Source of the DNA: Streptomyces sp. DH24
GTDB taxonomy: Bacteria > Actinomycetota > Actinomycetes > Streptomycetales > Streptomycetaceae
Length of the DNA: 64,000 bases
Assembly: GCF_029813775.1 (NCBI RefSeq)
Contig: NZ_JARVKW010000013.1
Coordinates: 98,623-162,622, forward strand
Direction of reading: 5' to 3'
The notes below the pieces were generated by a model. The model worked only from the letters and a program-made list of their open reading frames with translations. It did not search any database and had not been told where the DNA came from. Shown here one piece after another: positions 17,180 to 25,533 of this stretch. Each line of letters opens with the position of its first letter. The first letter of the stretch is position 1. The translations under genes and the position numbers were made by a program.

Positions 17180-17872
17180 TCAGTGCTCCAGGATCTCCCC
17201 GTCGCGCAGTTCCAGGACCCGGTCGGCCAGGTCGAGGAGGGTCGCGTCGTGGGTGGCGACGACGGCGGTGACGTTCTCGCTGCGGACGACCGCGCGCAGC
17301 AGCTCCATCACGGCGTGCCCGGTCTCGGCGTCGAGCTGGCCGGTCGGCTCGTCGGCGATCAGCAGCGCCGGGTTGTTGGCGAGGGCGCGGGCGACGGCGA
17401 CGCGCTGCTGCTGGCCGCCGGACAGCTCGCCGGGCCGCTGCGCGGCGTGGTCGGCGAGCCCGACGAGGGACAGCAGCAGGTCGACTCGTGCCTCCCGCTC
17501 CCGCGGGTCCGCGCGCCGCAGCCGCAGGGGTACGCCCACGTTCTCGGCGGCCGTGAGGATGGGGACGAGCCCGAAGGACTGGAAGACGAAGCCGACCCGG
17601 TCCCGGCGCAGCGCCAGCAGTCCGTCCTCGTCGAGCCCCGCGAGGTCGAGCCCGTCGACCTCGACGCTTCCCGCGTCGGGTGCGTCGAGTCCGCCGACGA
17701 TGTTGAGCAGCGTGGTCTTGCCCGATCCGGAGCGGCCCTTGAGGGCGACGAGTTCACCGCGCCGGACCTCGAAGGAGACGCCGCGCAGGGCGTGCACGGC
17801 GGCGGCGCCGGTGCCGTACGACTTGTGCACGTCGGTGACGCGCACCATGGTCTCGGTGACCACCTGGGTCAT
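17180..17872 (-). CDS. LolD/MacB-type ABC transporter ATPase without adjacent permease
   Basis: 230 residues with Walker A GRSGSGKTT, Q-loop VFQSFGLVP, signature LSGGQQQR, Walker B LLIADEPTG and switch His in VATHD. The spacing and sequence are those of LolD/MacB/FtsE-type ATPases, which normally work with an FtsX-like permease. None is adjacent: kdpD follows 166 bases downstream and a DUF3710 operon lies upstream. The subunit must act with a permease encoded elsewhere, or the partner has been lost. Confidence 0.9.
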   Translation of the reverse strand: MTQVVTETMVRVTDVHKSYGTGAAAVHALRGVSFEVRRGELVALKGRSGSGKTTLLNIVGGLDAPDAGSVEVDGLDLAGLDEDGLLALRRDRVGFVFQSFGLVPILTAAENVGVPLRLRRADPREREARVDLLLSLVGLADHAAQRPGELSGGQQQRVAVARALANNPALLIADEPTGQLDAETGHAVMELLRAVVRSENVTAVVATHDATLLDLADRVLELRDGEILEH

Positions 17873-17952
17873 GTGCCCTCCCCCTGAACCGGGCGCCAGT
17901 ATCGCCGCCGGACGCCCGGGCGATCAACGGTCCGGGGCGCGCGGTCACGGCG

Positions 17953-17986
17953 CGAGGGCCGCACCCCCGCGGGGATACGGCCCTCG
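17953..17986 (-). terminator. Terminator of the thioesterase-dut-DUF3710 operon
   Basis: A 9-base-pair stem (CGAGGGCCG, 17953-17961, with its complement at 17978-17986) encloses a further CCCCGCGGGG hairpin. It sits just downstream of the last gene of the minus-strand operon. Confidence 0.65.
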
Positions 17987-18006
17987 TCGTGATCGCCTCG
18001 TGCGTG

Positions 18007-18771
18007 CTAGCGGACCTCGGTGATCTCGGGGCCGCGCTGGAGCTGGCCCATGCCGCCGGAGAAGCGGGAGCCGGCCTGCTCGTCCTGCTGGACGCTCTCG
18101 GGAACCATCTGGGCGTCATTGGGCAGCTTGAGGACGATCGGGTCGCGAGGGGCCATCGGGCCCTCGCCGCGGACCACGACCGTGTCCCGGAAGATCGACT
18201 CCAGCAGCCCGGCGGCCTGCGGCTGCACCGCGCCCTGGCCCGAGATCACACCGCGCAGGAACCAGCGCGGGCCGTCCACGCCGACGAACCGCACGACCTG
18301 GAAGCCGCCGGTGCCGTCCGGCAGCTGTACGGGTACCTGGGCGCGCAGCTCCCAGCCCAGCGGCCCCTCGACCTCGTCGACGATGCCGCCCTGCTGGGTG
18401 ATGCCGCCGGCGATCTCCTCGCGGACCTCGCCCCAGATGCCCTCGCGCTTGGGGGCGGCGAAGGCCTGCAGCTGGATGGCGCTGTCGCGGAGCACCACGG
18501 TCGCCGCGACGATCGCGTCGCCGGCCACCTCGACCCGCAGCTCCATGCCGTCGACGCCGGGCACGAACAGACCGCCCAGGTCCACCCGGCCCTCGGCCGG
18601 CTCACGGACCTCGGAGATGTCCCAGGGCCCGTCGGGCCGGGGCTCCGGTTCGAGCCTCACGCGCTCGCGCTCGGCCTCTTCGTCCGCCTCGGTGTCGACG
18701 CTGTCGACGACCTGCTCGGCCTCGCCGGCCGCGCCCTCGGCGGCATCCCTCTTCTTGCGACGTCCGAACAC
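18007..18771 (-). CDS. DUF3710 domain protein
   Basis: The start is the GTG at 18771 (MFGRRKKRDAAEG), which lies after GGAAGGACAG and 1 base from the dut stop codon. 254 residues: a basic then acidic N-terminus (VDSVDTEADEEAERERV) followed by the DUF3710 domain (GPWDISEV, GWELRAQVPV, GPRWFLRGVISG). The same dut-DUF3710 order is found in M. tuberculosis (Rv2697c/Rv2696c). Function unknown; no catalytic motif or membrane segment is visible. Confidence 0.85.
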   Translation of the reverse strand: MFGRRKKRDAAEGAAGEAEQVVDSVDTEADEEAERERVRLEPEPRPDGPWDISEVREPAEGRVDLGGLFVPGVDGMELRVEVAGDAIVAATVVLRDSAIQLQAFAAPKREGIWGEVREEIAGGITQQGGIVDEVEGPLGWELRAQVPVQLPDGTGGFQVVRFVGVDGPRWFLRGVISGQGAVQPQAAGLLESIFRDTVVVRGEGPMAPRDPIVLKLPNDAQMVPESVQQDEQAGSRFSGGMGQLQRGPEITEVR

Positions 18772-18772
18772 G

Positions 18773-19324
18773 TCACTGTCCTTCCCGGTCGGATACGACC
18801 GAAGCGTATCGATTCCCGCCCGCCTGGCCGCCCAGGGCGGCCTGACCGTTTGTGCCGCTCCCGCCGCCCACCGAGGCGTGGCCTCCGGTGGACCCGAAGC
18901 CCCCCTCGGCCCGCGCCGAATCGGGAAGTTCCGCGACCTCCTGGAAGCGGACCCTCTCGACCTGCTGGACGACCAGTTGGGCAATCCGGTCGAAGCGCTC
19001 GAACCGCACGCTCTCGCGCGGGTCGAGATTCACCACGATCACCTTGATCTCCCCACGGTACCCGGCATCAACCGTCCCCGGGGCATTCACGAGGGCGACA
19101 CCGCAGCGGGCGGCGAGGCCGGATCGCGGGTGCACGAAGGCCGCGTACCCCTCGGGCAGGGCGACGGACACCCCCGTCGGCAGCACGGCCCGCTCGCCGG
19201 GCGCGAGCTCGCACGCCTCGGTGGTCCGCAGATCGGCTCCGGCGTCGCCGGGGTGCGCGTACGCGGGGAGCGGTACGTCGGGGTCGACGCGGCGGATGAG
19301 GACCTCGACCCGGGCGGGGCTCAC
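18773..19324 (-). CDS. dut: dUTP diphosphatase with long C-terminal extension
   Basis: GTG start at 19324 overlaps the stop of the upstream thioesterase gene (GTGA), so translation is coupled. The five dUTPase motifs are present: GDAGADL, PRSGLA, GTVDAGYRGEIKV, RIAQLVV and the P-loop-like GGFGSTGG. The trimeric enzyme hydrolyses dUTP to dUMP and keeps uracil out of DNA. At 183 residues it is about 30 longer than usual; the extra part is a Gly/Ser/Ala-rich tail after motif V, possibly disordered. Confidence 0.95.
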   Translation of the reverse strand: MSPARVEVLIRRVDPDVPLPAYAHPGDAGADLRTTEACELAPGERAVLPTGVSVALPEGYAAFVHPRSGLAARCGVALVNAPGTVDAGYRGEIKVIVVNLDPRESVRFERFDRIAQLVVQQVERVRFQEVAELPDSARAEGGFGSTGGHASVGGGSGTNGQAALGGQAGGNRYASVVSDREGQ

Positions 19325-19905
19325 GGGTTCACCTCGAAGGCGCGGGTCCGGCGGATCTGGTCGGGGTCGCTCATGGCGGCCCTGATCTCTTCCTCGCGGC
19401 CGTTGTCGATGAAGTGGTCGACCTTGACCTCGATGAACAGGGCGTCGGCGCGGACGGCGACGGGCCCGTCGGGGCCGCCGATCCGGCCGGTGGCCGTCGA
19501 GTAGATCTTCCGCCCGGCCACCGCGGTCGCCTCGGCCGTCAGGTGCAGCGTGGTGCCCACCGGCACGGGCCGTACGAAGTCGGTCTCCAGGCGGCCGGTC
19601 ACGGCGATGGTGCGCAGCAGCCAGTTCAGCGAGCCGAGGGTCTCGTCCAGGGCGGTGGCGAGCACGCCGCCGTGCGCGAGGCCGGGGGCGCCCTGGTGGG
19701 CGGGCTGCACGGTGAACTCGGCGGTGACGGACACCCCTTCGCCGGCCCGGGCCTGCAGGTGCAGTCCGTGGGGCTGCTCGCCGCCACAGCCGAAGCACTG
19801 GCCGTAGTGGGCCCCGAGGAGTTCGCCGGGGGCGGGGGCGTCGGGGTGCCGCACGGGACGCGCCGCGTCGGCGGGGGGCTCAAGAGCTGCGGAAGTACCA
19901 CTCAC
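19321..19905 (-). CDS. PaaI-type hotdog-fold thioesterase
   Basis: GTG start at 19905, 194 residues. After about 30 residues of linker comes CFGCGGEQPHGL, then the hotdog signature with HGGVLATALDETLG, where the Asp/Glu and the HGG are the usual active-site elements. Members hydrolyse acyl-CoA thioesters; the substrate is not predictable. It is the first gene of the coupled operon with dut and the DUF3710 gene and is divergent from the DUF3093 gene across 58 bases, which must hold both promoters. Confidence 0.85.
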   Translation of the reverse strand: MSGTSAALEPPADAARPVRHPDAPAPGELLGAHYGQCFGCGGEQPHGLHLQARAGEGVSVTAEFTVQPAHQGAPGLAHGGVLATALDETLGSLNWLLRTIAVTGRLETDFVRPVPVGTTLHLTAEATAVAGRKIYSTATGRIGGPDGPVAVRADALFIEVKVDHFIDNGREEEIRAAMSDPDQIRRTRAFEVNP

Positions 19906-19963
19906 AGCCGCAGACCTTACCCGCGCGTCGGCGCTCGCCCGACACCGTGCCAAGCTTGGTTTC

Positions 19964-20437
19964 ATGCAGCTCTCCGCCACCCCGTACGAAGAACGCCTCA
20001 CCGCCCCCCGCTCCTGGTGGCTGATCTCCGTGCTCGTGGGGATCTCGCTGGGGCTGGTGCTGCTGCCGTTCGGCACGCTGCCGATGCTCGGCGGGCTGGC
20101 CGGCGGCACGGCGGCCGCGGCGGTCGTCACCAGTTCGTACGGCTCGGTACGCATCCGGGTCGTGCGCGACGTCCTGATCGCGGGCGACGCGCGCATCCCG
20201 GTCTCGGCGCTGGGCGGGGCGGAGGTGCTGGACGCGGAGGAGGCGCGCGCCTGGCGCACCTACAAGGCGGACGTCCGGGCCTTCCTGCTGCTGCGGGCCT
20301 ACATTCCGACGGCGCTGCGCGTGGAGGTCACCGACCCCGAGGACCCGACGCCGTACCTGTACCTGTCGACGCGGGAGCCGGAGCGGCTGGCGGAGGCGCT
20401 GCGGGCGGCGAAGGCGGCGCCGCAGAGCGGGAGTTGA
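19964..20437 (+). CDS. DUF3093 membrane protein
   Basis: 157 residues. Two hydrophobic segments near the N-terminus (SWWLISVLVGISLGLVLLPF and GGLAGGTAAAAVVTSSYG) are followed by a cytoplasmic domain with VRDVLIAGDARIPVSALG and YLYLSTREPERLAEAL, the DUF3093 pattern. The homologue Rv2698 is next to dut in M. tuberculosis. Function unknown. It is transcribed alone, divergent from the thioesterase operon. Confidence 0.85.
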   Translation: MQLSATPYEERLTAPRSWWLISVLVGISLGLVLLPFGTLPMLGGLAGGTAAAAVVTSSYGSVRIRVVRDVLIAGDARIPVSALGGAEVLDAEEARAWRTYKADVRAFLLLRAYIPTALRVEVTDPEDPTPYLYLSTREPERLAEALRAAKAAPQSGS

Positions 20438-20446
20438 TCTCCCGCT
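20426..20446. terminator. Hairpin spanning the DUF3093 stop codon
   Basis: A perfect 8-base-pair stem (AGCGGGAG with CTCCCGCT) with a 5-base loop includes the stop codon. A second possible stem (GGACCGGC with GCCGGTCC) follows at 20450-20487. The two genes on either side are convergent. Confidence 0.5.
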
Positions 20447-20500
20447 GCCGGACCGGCGTGGCCGTGCCGGTCGTCGTGGCCGGTCCGTCGCCGGCCGGTG

Positions 20501-21418
20501 TCAGGGCCCGAGTTCCTTCGGGCCCTTGTTCATGTCCAGGGCGTCCGGCGGGGTCCCGAGGACGGGGAGCCCGCCGAGGGCGTCCCACGGCACCTGGTTC
20601 TTGCGCAGGTCGGCCCTGATCCGCTCGGCGAGTTTCCGGGTGTCCTTGCGGTTCATGACCGCGCCGACGGCGGCACCCACCATGAACGGCAGCAGGTTCG
20701 GCAGGTCGCGCACGAGGCGCTTCATGATCTGCTGACGCAGTTGCTGCTTCATGCGGCCGTTCAGCGCGGAGCTCACGGTCGACGGCTTCGTCACGTCGAC
20801 ACCGCGCTCTCCCGACCAGGAGTTCAGGTATGCGGTGGAGCGCTGTTTGAGGTTGCCGGGCGGGCGTACGCCGTACACCTCGTGGAGTTCGGCGATCAGT
20901 TTCAGCTCGATCGCGGCGACTCCGGTGATCTCGGCGGCCAGTTCCGTCGGCATCGCGGGCGGCACGGGCAGCATCGCGGCCGCTCCGACGCCCGCGCCGA
21001 CCGTGGCGCTGGCCTTCGCGGCACTGGCCACGAGCTTGTCGGCGAGCTGCTCGGGGCCGAGGCCGGGGAACTGCCTGCGGAGCGTCGCCAGATCCCGCAC
21101 GGGAACGCGCGGGGCGATGTCGATGATCCGGTCGGTGAGATACGTGAGTCCCGCCCGGGCGCGGTCGCCGCCCTTGCGGACGCCTGCCCTGGCCTTGTCA
21201 CGCAGAGCCGCCCGCCGTCCCTCGGCGGGCGTGCTGTGTGCCGGGGACGCCGGGAGGTCACCCCGGTCGGCCGGTTCGAGCGAGGCCGCCGCCCCCGAAG
21301 TGGTGGGGCCTCGCTCGTCGTCACGCGCGCCGTTCGGGCCGTCCGGCCCTTGGTCCGCTTCCCGCGGGGTGTCCCTCTTGGTGAAGCGGCGCTTCCAAGG
21401 AGGGGTCGAGCCAGTCAC
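20501..21418 (-). CDS. Conserved hypothetical protein with mildly hydrophobic segments
   Basis: 305 residues that I do not recognise as a named family. The first 90 are hydrophilic and probably disordered. Then comes a helical domain with TYLTDRIIDIAPRVPVRDLA and FPGLGPEQLADKLV, an Ala/Pro-rich mildly hydrophobic stretch (GVGAAAMLPVPPAMPTEL), and NLLPFMVGAAVGAVMNRKDT near the end. The last resembles EcsC-like or membrane-associated helical proteins, but the match is weak. It is 13 bases downstream of the DUF4193 gene on the same strand, so probably co-transcribed. Confidence 0.7.
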   Translation of the reverse strand: MTGSTPPWKRRFTKRDTPREADQGPDGPNGARDDERGPTTSGAAASLEPADRGDLPASPAHSTPAEGRRAALRDKARAGVRKGGDRARAGLTYLTDRIIDIAPRVPVRDLATLRRQFPGLGPEQLADKLVASAAKASATVGAGVGAAAMLPVPPAMPTELAAEITGVAAIELKLIAELHEVYGVRPPGNLKQRSTAYLNSWSGERGVDVTKPSTVSSALNGRMKQQLRQQIMKRLVRDLPNLLPFMVGAAVGAVMNRKDTRKLAERIRADLRKNQVPWDALGGLPVLGTPPDALDMNKGPKELGP

Positions 21419-21431
21419 GGCCGACCCGCCC

Positions 21432-21728
21432 TCAGTCGCAGTCGCGGCAGATCGGCTGGCCGTTCTTCTCGCGGGCCAGCTGGCTGCGGTGGTGCACCAG
21501 GAAGCAGCTCATGCAGGTGAACTCGTCCTGCTGCTTCGGCAGTACACGGACTGCCAGCTCCTCGTTCGAGAGGTCGGCGCCCGGAAGTTCGAGGCCCTCT
21601 GCGGCCTCGAACTCGTCGACGTCGACTGCGGAGGCCGACTTGTCGTTCCGTCGAGCCTTCAGCTCTTCGAGGCTGTCCGAGTCGACGTCGTCGTCGGTCT
21701 TGCGTGGAGTGTCGTAGTCGGTTGCCAT
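21432..21728 (-). CDS. DUF4193 zinc-ribbon-like small protein
   Basis: 98 residues: an acidic N-terminal half (TDDDVDSDSLEELKARR, VDVDEFEAAEGLELPGADL) and a C-terminal zinc-ribbon-like part with CMSC and CRDC. This is the actinobacterial DUF4193 pattern, also next to the dut region in mycobacteria (Rv2699c). The CxxC pairs should bind one zinc. Its abundance of acidic residues and conservation suggest a protein partner, possibly RNA polymerase or ribosome, but no function is established. Confidence 0.88.
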   Translation of the reverse strand: MATDYDTPRKTDDDVDSDSLEELKARRNDKSASAVDVDEFEAAEGLELPGADLSNEELAVRVLPKQQDEFTCMSCFLVHHRSQLAREKNGQPICRDCD

Positions 21729-22121
21729 GGTCGCTCTCCCCCTCTGGGTATCTGCGGTGTCTCCAGCGCACGTAACGCGTGAGAGGCCGGACTTGTGCCC
21801 GACCCGAGGCGGAGATTTTGCCTCACATCAAGGTCTGTTACTCAATCGACACCCAACCGGACTCCTCAAGAGTGATCGGCTTGGATGGCGAAGGGGACCG
21901 TACACGGTCCGGATGCCGCACCTCAAAGGCGTCTCATCGTGTACTTCCCGTGATCAAGACCCCTGAAAACCAGGATTTTCCCGGCTTTCCGGCGGCCGAC
22001 ATGATCACGGAGAGTAGACGGCCGGAAAATCGCTCCTGTGATCGATCACACATGGGTTCCCCGGGTGGCGCCTTCGAAAATTCCGCGCAAAGCGAACATC
22101 CCGTGTGTCGGCCCCATGATC
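21729..22121. other. Intergenic region between cutS and the DUF4193 gene
   Basis: 393 bases, more AT-rich than the surroundings, without a convincing gene. It must carry the promoter of the DUF4193 gene. An inverted repeat GGACCGT-AC-ACGGTCC lies at 21895-21910 and could be a protein-binding site. I do not see a strong hairpin after cutS. Confidence 0.5.
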
Positions 22122-23354
22122 TCAGATCGGCAACGTGACGCGCATCACGAGCCCTCCTCCTTCCCTGGGCTGGGCGAAGATGTGGCCGCCGTGGGCCCGC
22201 GCCACCGACCGGACGATGGACAGACCGAGCCCGACGCCCTTGTCGCTGCCGGTGCGCTCGGTGCGCAGCCGCCGGAACGGCTCGAAGAGGTTGTCGATCT
22301 CGTACGCCGGCACGATCGGGCCCGTGTTGGACACCACCAGCACCGCCTGGCCGTGCTGGATCTCGGTGGAGACCTCCACCCAGCCCTCCTCGGGCACGTT
22401 GTACCGCACGGCGTTCTGGACGAGGTTCAGGGCGATCCGCTCCAGCAGGACGCCGTTGCCCCGCACGACGGCCGGCTCGCGCCTGCCGCGGATCTCCACG
22501 CCCTTGGCGTCGGCCTCCGCGTGCACCTGGTCGATGGCCTGCGAGGCGACCTCGGCGAGGTCCACGGGCTTGCGCTCGACGATCTGGTTGTCGCTGCGGG
22601 CGAGCAGCAGCAGGCCCTCCACGAGCTGCTCGCTGCGCTCGTTGGTGGCCAGCAGCGTCTTGCCGAGCTGCTGGAGCTCCACCGGGGCATTCGGGTCGGA
22701 CAGGTGCACTTCCAGGAGCGTGCGGTTGATCGCGAGCGGCGTGCGCAGCTCGTGGGAGGCGTTGCCGACGAAGCGCTGCTGGGCGGTGAAGGCCCGCTGA
22801 AGCCGCTCCAGCATGTCGTCGAAGGTGTCGGCCAGCTCCTTCAGCTCGTCGTCCGGGCCGTCGAGCTCGATACGGCGGGACAGGTCCGAGCCGGCCACCG
22901 CGCGGGCGGTGCGGGTGATCCGGCCGAGCGGCGACAGGACGCGGCCCGCCATCGCGTAGCCGAACGCGAAGGCGATCACGGCGAGACCGAGGAGCGCCAG
23001 CAGGGAGCGGCTGAGGAGGTTGTCCAGGGCGTGCCGGCGCTGCTCGTTGACGCACTCGTTCATGGCGCTGTTGAACGAGCTGGGCGAGGCCTGGTCGGGC
23101 AGGTTGCAGATCTCGCTCGTGACCTTGCCCTCGACGATGCGGAAGGGGAGGTCGCTGCCGACGTTGAGCGCCTGGGCGGCCAGCAGGTAGATGATCGACA
23201 GCAGCACGATGCCGGCGATCAGGAACATGCCGCCGTACAGCAGCGTGAGCCGTATGCGGATGGTCGGGCGCAGCCACGGGAAGGGCGGTACGGGCTTGCG
23301 CGGGTCCCAGGTGGGCTTGGGTGGAGCGGCGGGGGGTGCGGGGGTGGCGGCCAT
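22122..23354 (-). CDS. cutS: CutS sensor histidine kinase
   Basis: 410 residues: a Pro-rich cytoplasmic start, membrane helix 1 (about 36-62), an extracellular loop of about 50 residues, helix 2 (about 115-137), HAMP, HisKA with GNASHELRTPL, and HATPase with NAVRYN and GVGLGLSIVRS. The loop has exactly two cysteines, C83 and C101, 18 apart; from memory, paired cysteines in the CutS sensor domain are conserved and are implicated in sensing extracellular redox or folding stress. CutRS was first described as a repressor of actinorhodin production. It is 6 bases after cutR. Confidence 0.92.
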   Translation of the reverse strand: MAATPAPPAAPPKPTWDPRKPVPPFPWLRPTIRIRLTLLYGGMFLIAGIVLLSIIYLLAAQALNVGSDLPFRIVEGKVTSEICNLPDQASPSSFNSAMNECVNEQRRHALDNLLSRSLLALLGLAVIAFAFGYAMAGRVLSPLGRITRTARAVAGSDLSRRIELDGPDDELKELADTFDDMLERLQRAFTAQQRFVGNASHELRTPLAINRTLLEVHLSDPNAPVELQQLGKTLLATNERSEQLVEGLLLLARSDNQIVERKPVDLAEVASQAIDQVHAEADAKGVEIRGRREPAVVRGNGVLLERIALNLVQNAVRYNVPEEGWVEVSTEIQHGQAVLVVSNTGPIVPAYEIDNLFEPFRRLRTERTGSDKGVGLGLSIVRSVARAHGGHIFAQPREGGGLVMRVTLPI

Positions 23355-23360
23355 CGGGCG

Positions 23361-24014
23361 TCAGATCCGGTAGCCGGAGCCGGGGACGGTGACGATGACG
23401 GGCGGCTCGCCCAGCTTGCGGCGCAGGGTCATGACGGTCACCCGCACGACGTTCGTGAACGGGTCGGTGTTCTCGTCCCAGGCCTTCTCCAGGAGCTGCT
23501 CGGCGGAGACGACGGCGCCCTCGCTGCGCATCAGCACCTCCAGGACGGCGAACTCCTTGGGCGCGAGCTGGATCTCCCTGCCGTCGCGGAAGACCTCGCG
23601 GCGGTTGGGGTCGAGCTTGATGCCGGCGCGCTCCAGGACCGGCGGCAGGGGCAGGCTGGTGCGCCGGCCGAGGGCACGTACGCGTGCGATGAGCTCGCTG
23701 AAGGCGAAGGGCTTGGGCAGGTAGTCGTCGGCGCCGATCTCCAAGCCCTCGACACGGTCGCTGACGTCGCCCGACGCGGTGAGCATCAGCACGCGCGTGG
23801 GCATGCCGAGTTCCACGATCCGGCGGCAGACGTCGTCGCCGTGCACGAGCGGGAGGTCGCGGTCGAGGACGACCACGTCGTAGTCGTTGACGCCGATGCG
23901 CTCCAGGGCGGCCGCACCGTCGTACACGACGTCGACGGCCATGGCCTCCCGGCGCAGTCCGGTGGCCACCGCATCGGCGAGCAGCTGCTCGTCCTCGACG
24001 ACGAGTACGCGCAC
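23361..24014 (-). CDS. cutR: CutR response regulator
   Basis: GTG start at 24014 after AAGGACC. 217 residues: receiver domain (VVEDEQLL, phosphoacceptor in VVVLDRDLP, Lys in YLPKPFAF) and OmpR-type winged helix (VFRDGREIQLAPKEFAVLE, ending SGYRI). It is the first gene of the cutRS operon. In Streptomyces CutR controls secretion-stress and antibiotic-related genes; this is family knowledge and not visible here. Confidence 0.92.
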   Translation of the reverse strand: MRVLVVEDEQLLADAVATGLRREAMAVDVVYDGAAALERIGVNDYDVVVLDRDLPLVHGDDVCRRIVELGMPTRVLMLTASGDVSDRVEGLEIGADDYLPKPFAFSELIARVRALGRRTSLPLPPVLERAGIKLDPNRREVFRDGREIQLAPKEFAVLEVLMRSEGAVVSAEQLLEKAWDENTDPFTNVVRVTVMTLRRKLGEPPVIVTVPGSGYRI

Positions 24015-24435
24015 GTGGCTGGTCCTTCCTGGTCGACCGCCCGCGCGCGGGAATCCCGGGCATGCGCGGGCAGGGGCTTCGTCGGTGTGTTGCCTCCATC
24101 CTGCCCTTTTCGGCCATAAGTCGGCTGTAAGGCGGGTGGGCGGACGGTCCGCGGAGGACGGGCGGGGCGTGGGAATGCGAGATTTTCCCGTGCTGTTGAG
24201 GTTTCCGCGGGAGGGACCGAGGGGAGGACGGGTTTACACCCCGCGATCACGCTCTGCTCGTAGCGCACGACCATGCGATACGAAAGATCCGCTTTCCGCA
24301 GGGCGGGCGTGGGTGTCCGGCACCGTCGCCGCCCCCGGTCGAGCGGCACCGGGCATCCGCTTGAGACGTGATCGCCCCTTCGTACAGGCACACCCCCGTG
24401 CCACCGACCCACGACCCAGGACGAGGGGGCGCAGC
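24015..24435. other. Divergent promoter region of cutRS and a small acidic-protein gene
   Basis: 421 bases with no gene I can support. It must hold the cutR promoter on the minus strand and the promoter for the 57-residue protein on the plus strand. No clear operator palindrome was found. Confidence 0.45.
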
Positions 24436-24609
24436 ATGGACGCTTTCACCGCAGGACTTCTGCAGCGCATAAAGGCGACCGAGTCGGATCTCTCGCGGGC
24501 TCGTGACGAGGGCGACGACTTCCTCGTCGAGGTGGAGCAGGGCGAGCTCGACGACCTGCGCCGTCTCGCCGCCGAGCACGGTGTGGAGGTCGGCGCCTAC
24601 AGCGTCTGA
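24436..24609 (+). CDS. Conserved 57-residue acidic protein
   Basis: The ATG at 24436 starts MDAFTAGLLQRIKATESDL and the frame ends GVEVGAYSV. The protein is almost entirely helical and acidic, with a repeated pattern of Asp/Glu and Leu that suggests an amphipathic helix pair. Codon use is typical for Streptomyces. It is monocistronic and ends at a strong terminator. I recognise it only as a small Streptomyces-type hypothetical protein. Confidence 0.75.
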   Translation: MDAFTAGLLQRIKATESDLSRARDEGDDFLVEVEQGELDDLRRLAAEHGVEVGAYSV

Positions 24610-24627
24610 TCCGACAGGCCCGTAAGT

Positions 24628-24664
24628 GACGGGGCCCCGGCGCATCCATGGCCGGGGCCCCGTC
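24628..24664. terminator. Bidirectional terminator
   Basis: A perfect 14-base-pair stem (24628-24641 with 24651-24664) and a 9-base loop between two convergent genes. Confidence 0.88.
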
Positions 24665-24674
24665 GCGTCGGCTG

Positions 24675-25490
24675 TCAGTCGTGCCAGGCGCCGTAGTCCT
24701 CCAGGAGCTGCTGGAGGGGTTCGAAGACGCCCGGCGTGCCCGCGACCGTCAGGTCGCGTGACGGCCGTTCCCCGGGACGCCCGCCGGTGAGCGCGCCCGA
24801 CTCCCGGGCGATCAGGTCGCCGGCCGCCCAGTCCCAGGCGTTCAGTCCGCGCTCGTAGTAGCCGTCGAGGCGGCCCGCGGCCAGGTCGCACAGGTCGACC
24901 GCGGCCGACCCGCCCCGCCGGATGTCGCGCAGCCGCGGGATCAGCTTCGCGGCCACCTCGGCCTGGTGGGCGCGGACGTCGGCGACGTAGTTGAAGCCGG
25001 TCGAGACCAGGGCCTGGTCCAGCGGCGGCGCGGGGCGGCAGCCGAGCCTGCGCTCCCCCACCCAGCTGCCGGAGGCCCAGGCGCCCCGGCCGCGCACGGC
25101 GTGGAAGGTCTCGCCGCGCATCGGGGCCGCGACGACGCCGACGACCGTCTCGCCGTCCTGTTCGGCGGCGACGGAGACCGCCCAGGTGGGCAGCCCGTAC
25201 AGGTAGTTGACCGTGCCGTCGAGCGGGTCGACGACCCAGCGGACGCCGCTCGTGCCCTCCGTGGCGGCGCCCTCCTCGCCGAGGAACCCGTCGTGCGGGC
25301 GGCGCTCGGCGACCAGGGTCGTGATCAGCTTCTCCGCCGCGATGTCCATCTCGGTGACCACGTCGATCGGGCTCGACTTGGTGGCCGCCACCGCGAGGTC
25401 GGCCGGGCGGCCGTCGCGCAGCAGCTCGCCCGCGCGGCGGGCGGCCTCCAGGGCGATCTCCAGCAGTTCCGAGTGCAGGGGGTCGGTCAC
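24675..25490 (-). CDS. Inositol monophosphatase-family phosphatase (SuhB-like)
   Basis: 271 residues with all metal-site motifs of the family: GEEGA (first Glu pair), WVVDPLDGTVNYLYG, and WDWAAGDLIARESG near the C-terminus. The family dephosphorylates inositol phosphates and related sugar phosphates (for example histidinol phosphate or NADP), using magnesium. In actinobacteria a suhB homologue stands at this place (Rv2701c). The stop codon lies 11 bases before a terminator. It follows the ferrochelatase gene by 43 bases on the same strand. Confidence 0.9.
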   Translation of the reverse strand: MTDPLHSELLEIALEAARRAGELLRDGRPADLAVAATKSSPIDVVTEMDIAAEKLITTLVAERRPHDGFLGEEGAATEGTSGVRWVVDPLDGTVNYLYGLPTWAVSVAAEQDGETVVGVVAAPMRGETFHAVRGRGAWASGSWVGERRLGCRPAPPLDQALVSTGFNYVADVRAHQAEVAAKLIPRLRDIRRGGSAAVDLCDLAAGRLDGYYERGLNAWDWAAGDLIARESGALTGGRPGERPSRDLTVAGTPGVFEPLQQLLEDYGAWHD

Positions 25491-25533
25491 GGGGCTCCTC
25501 AGGCGTACCGGTCGTCGGGGGGCGGGGCGGGCG

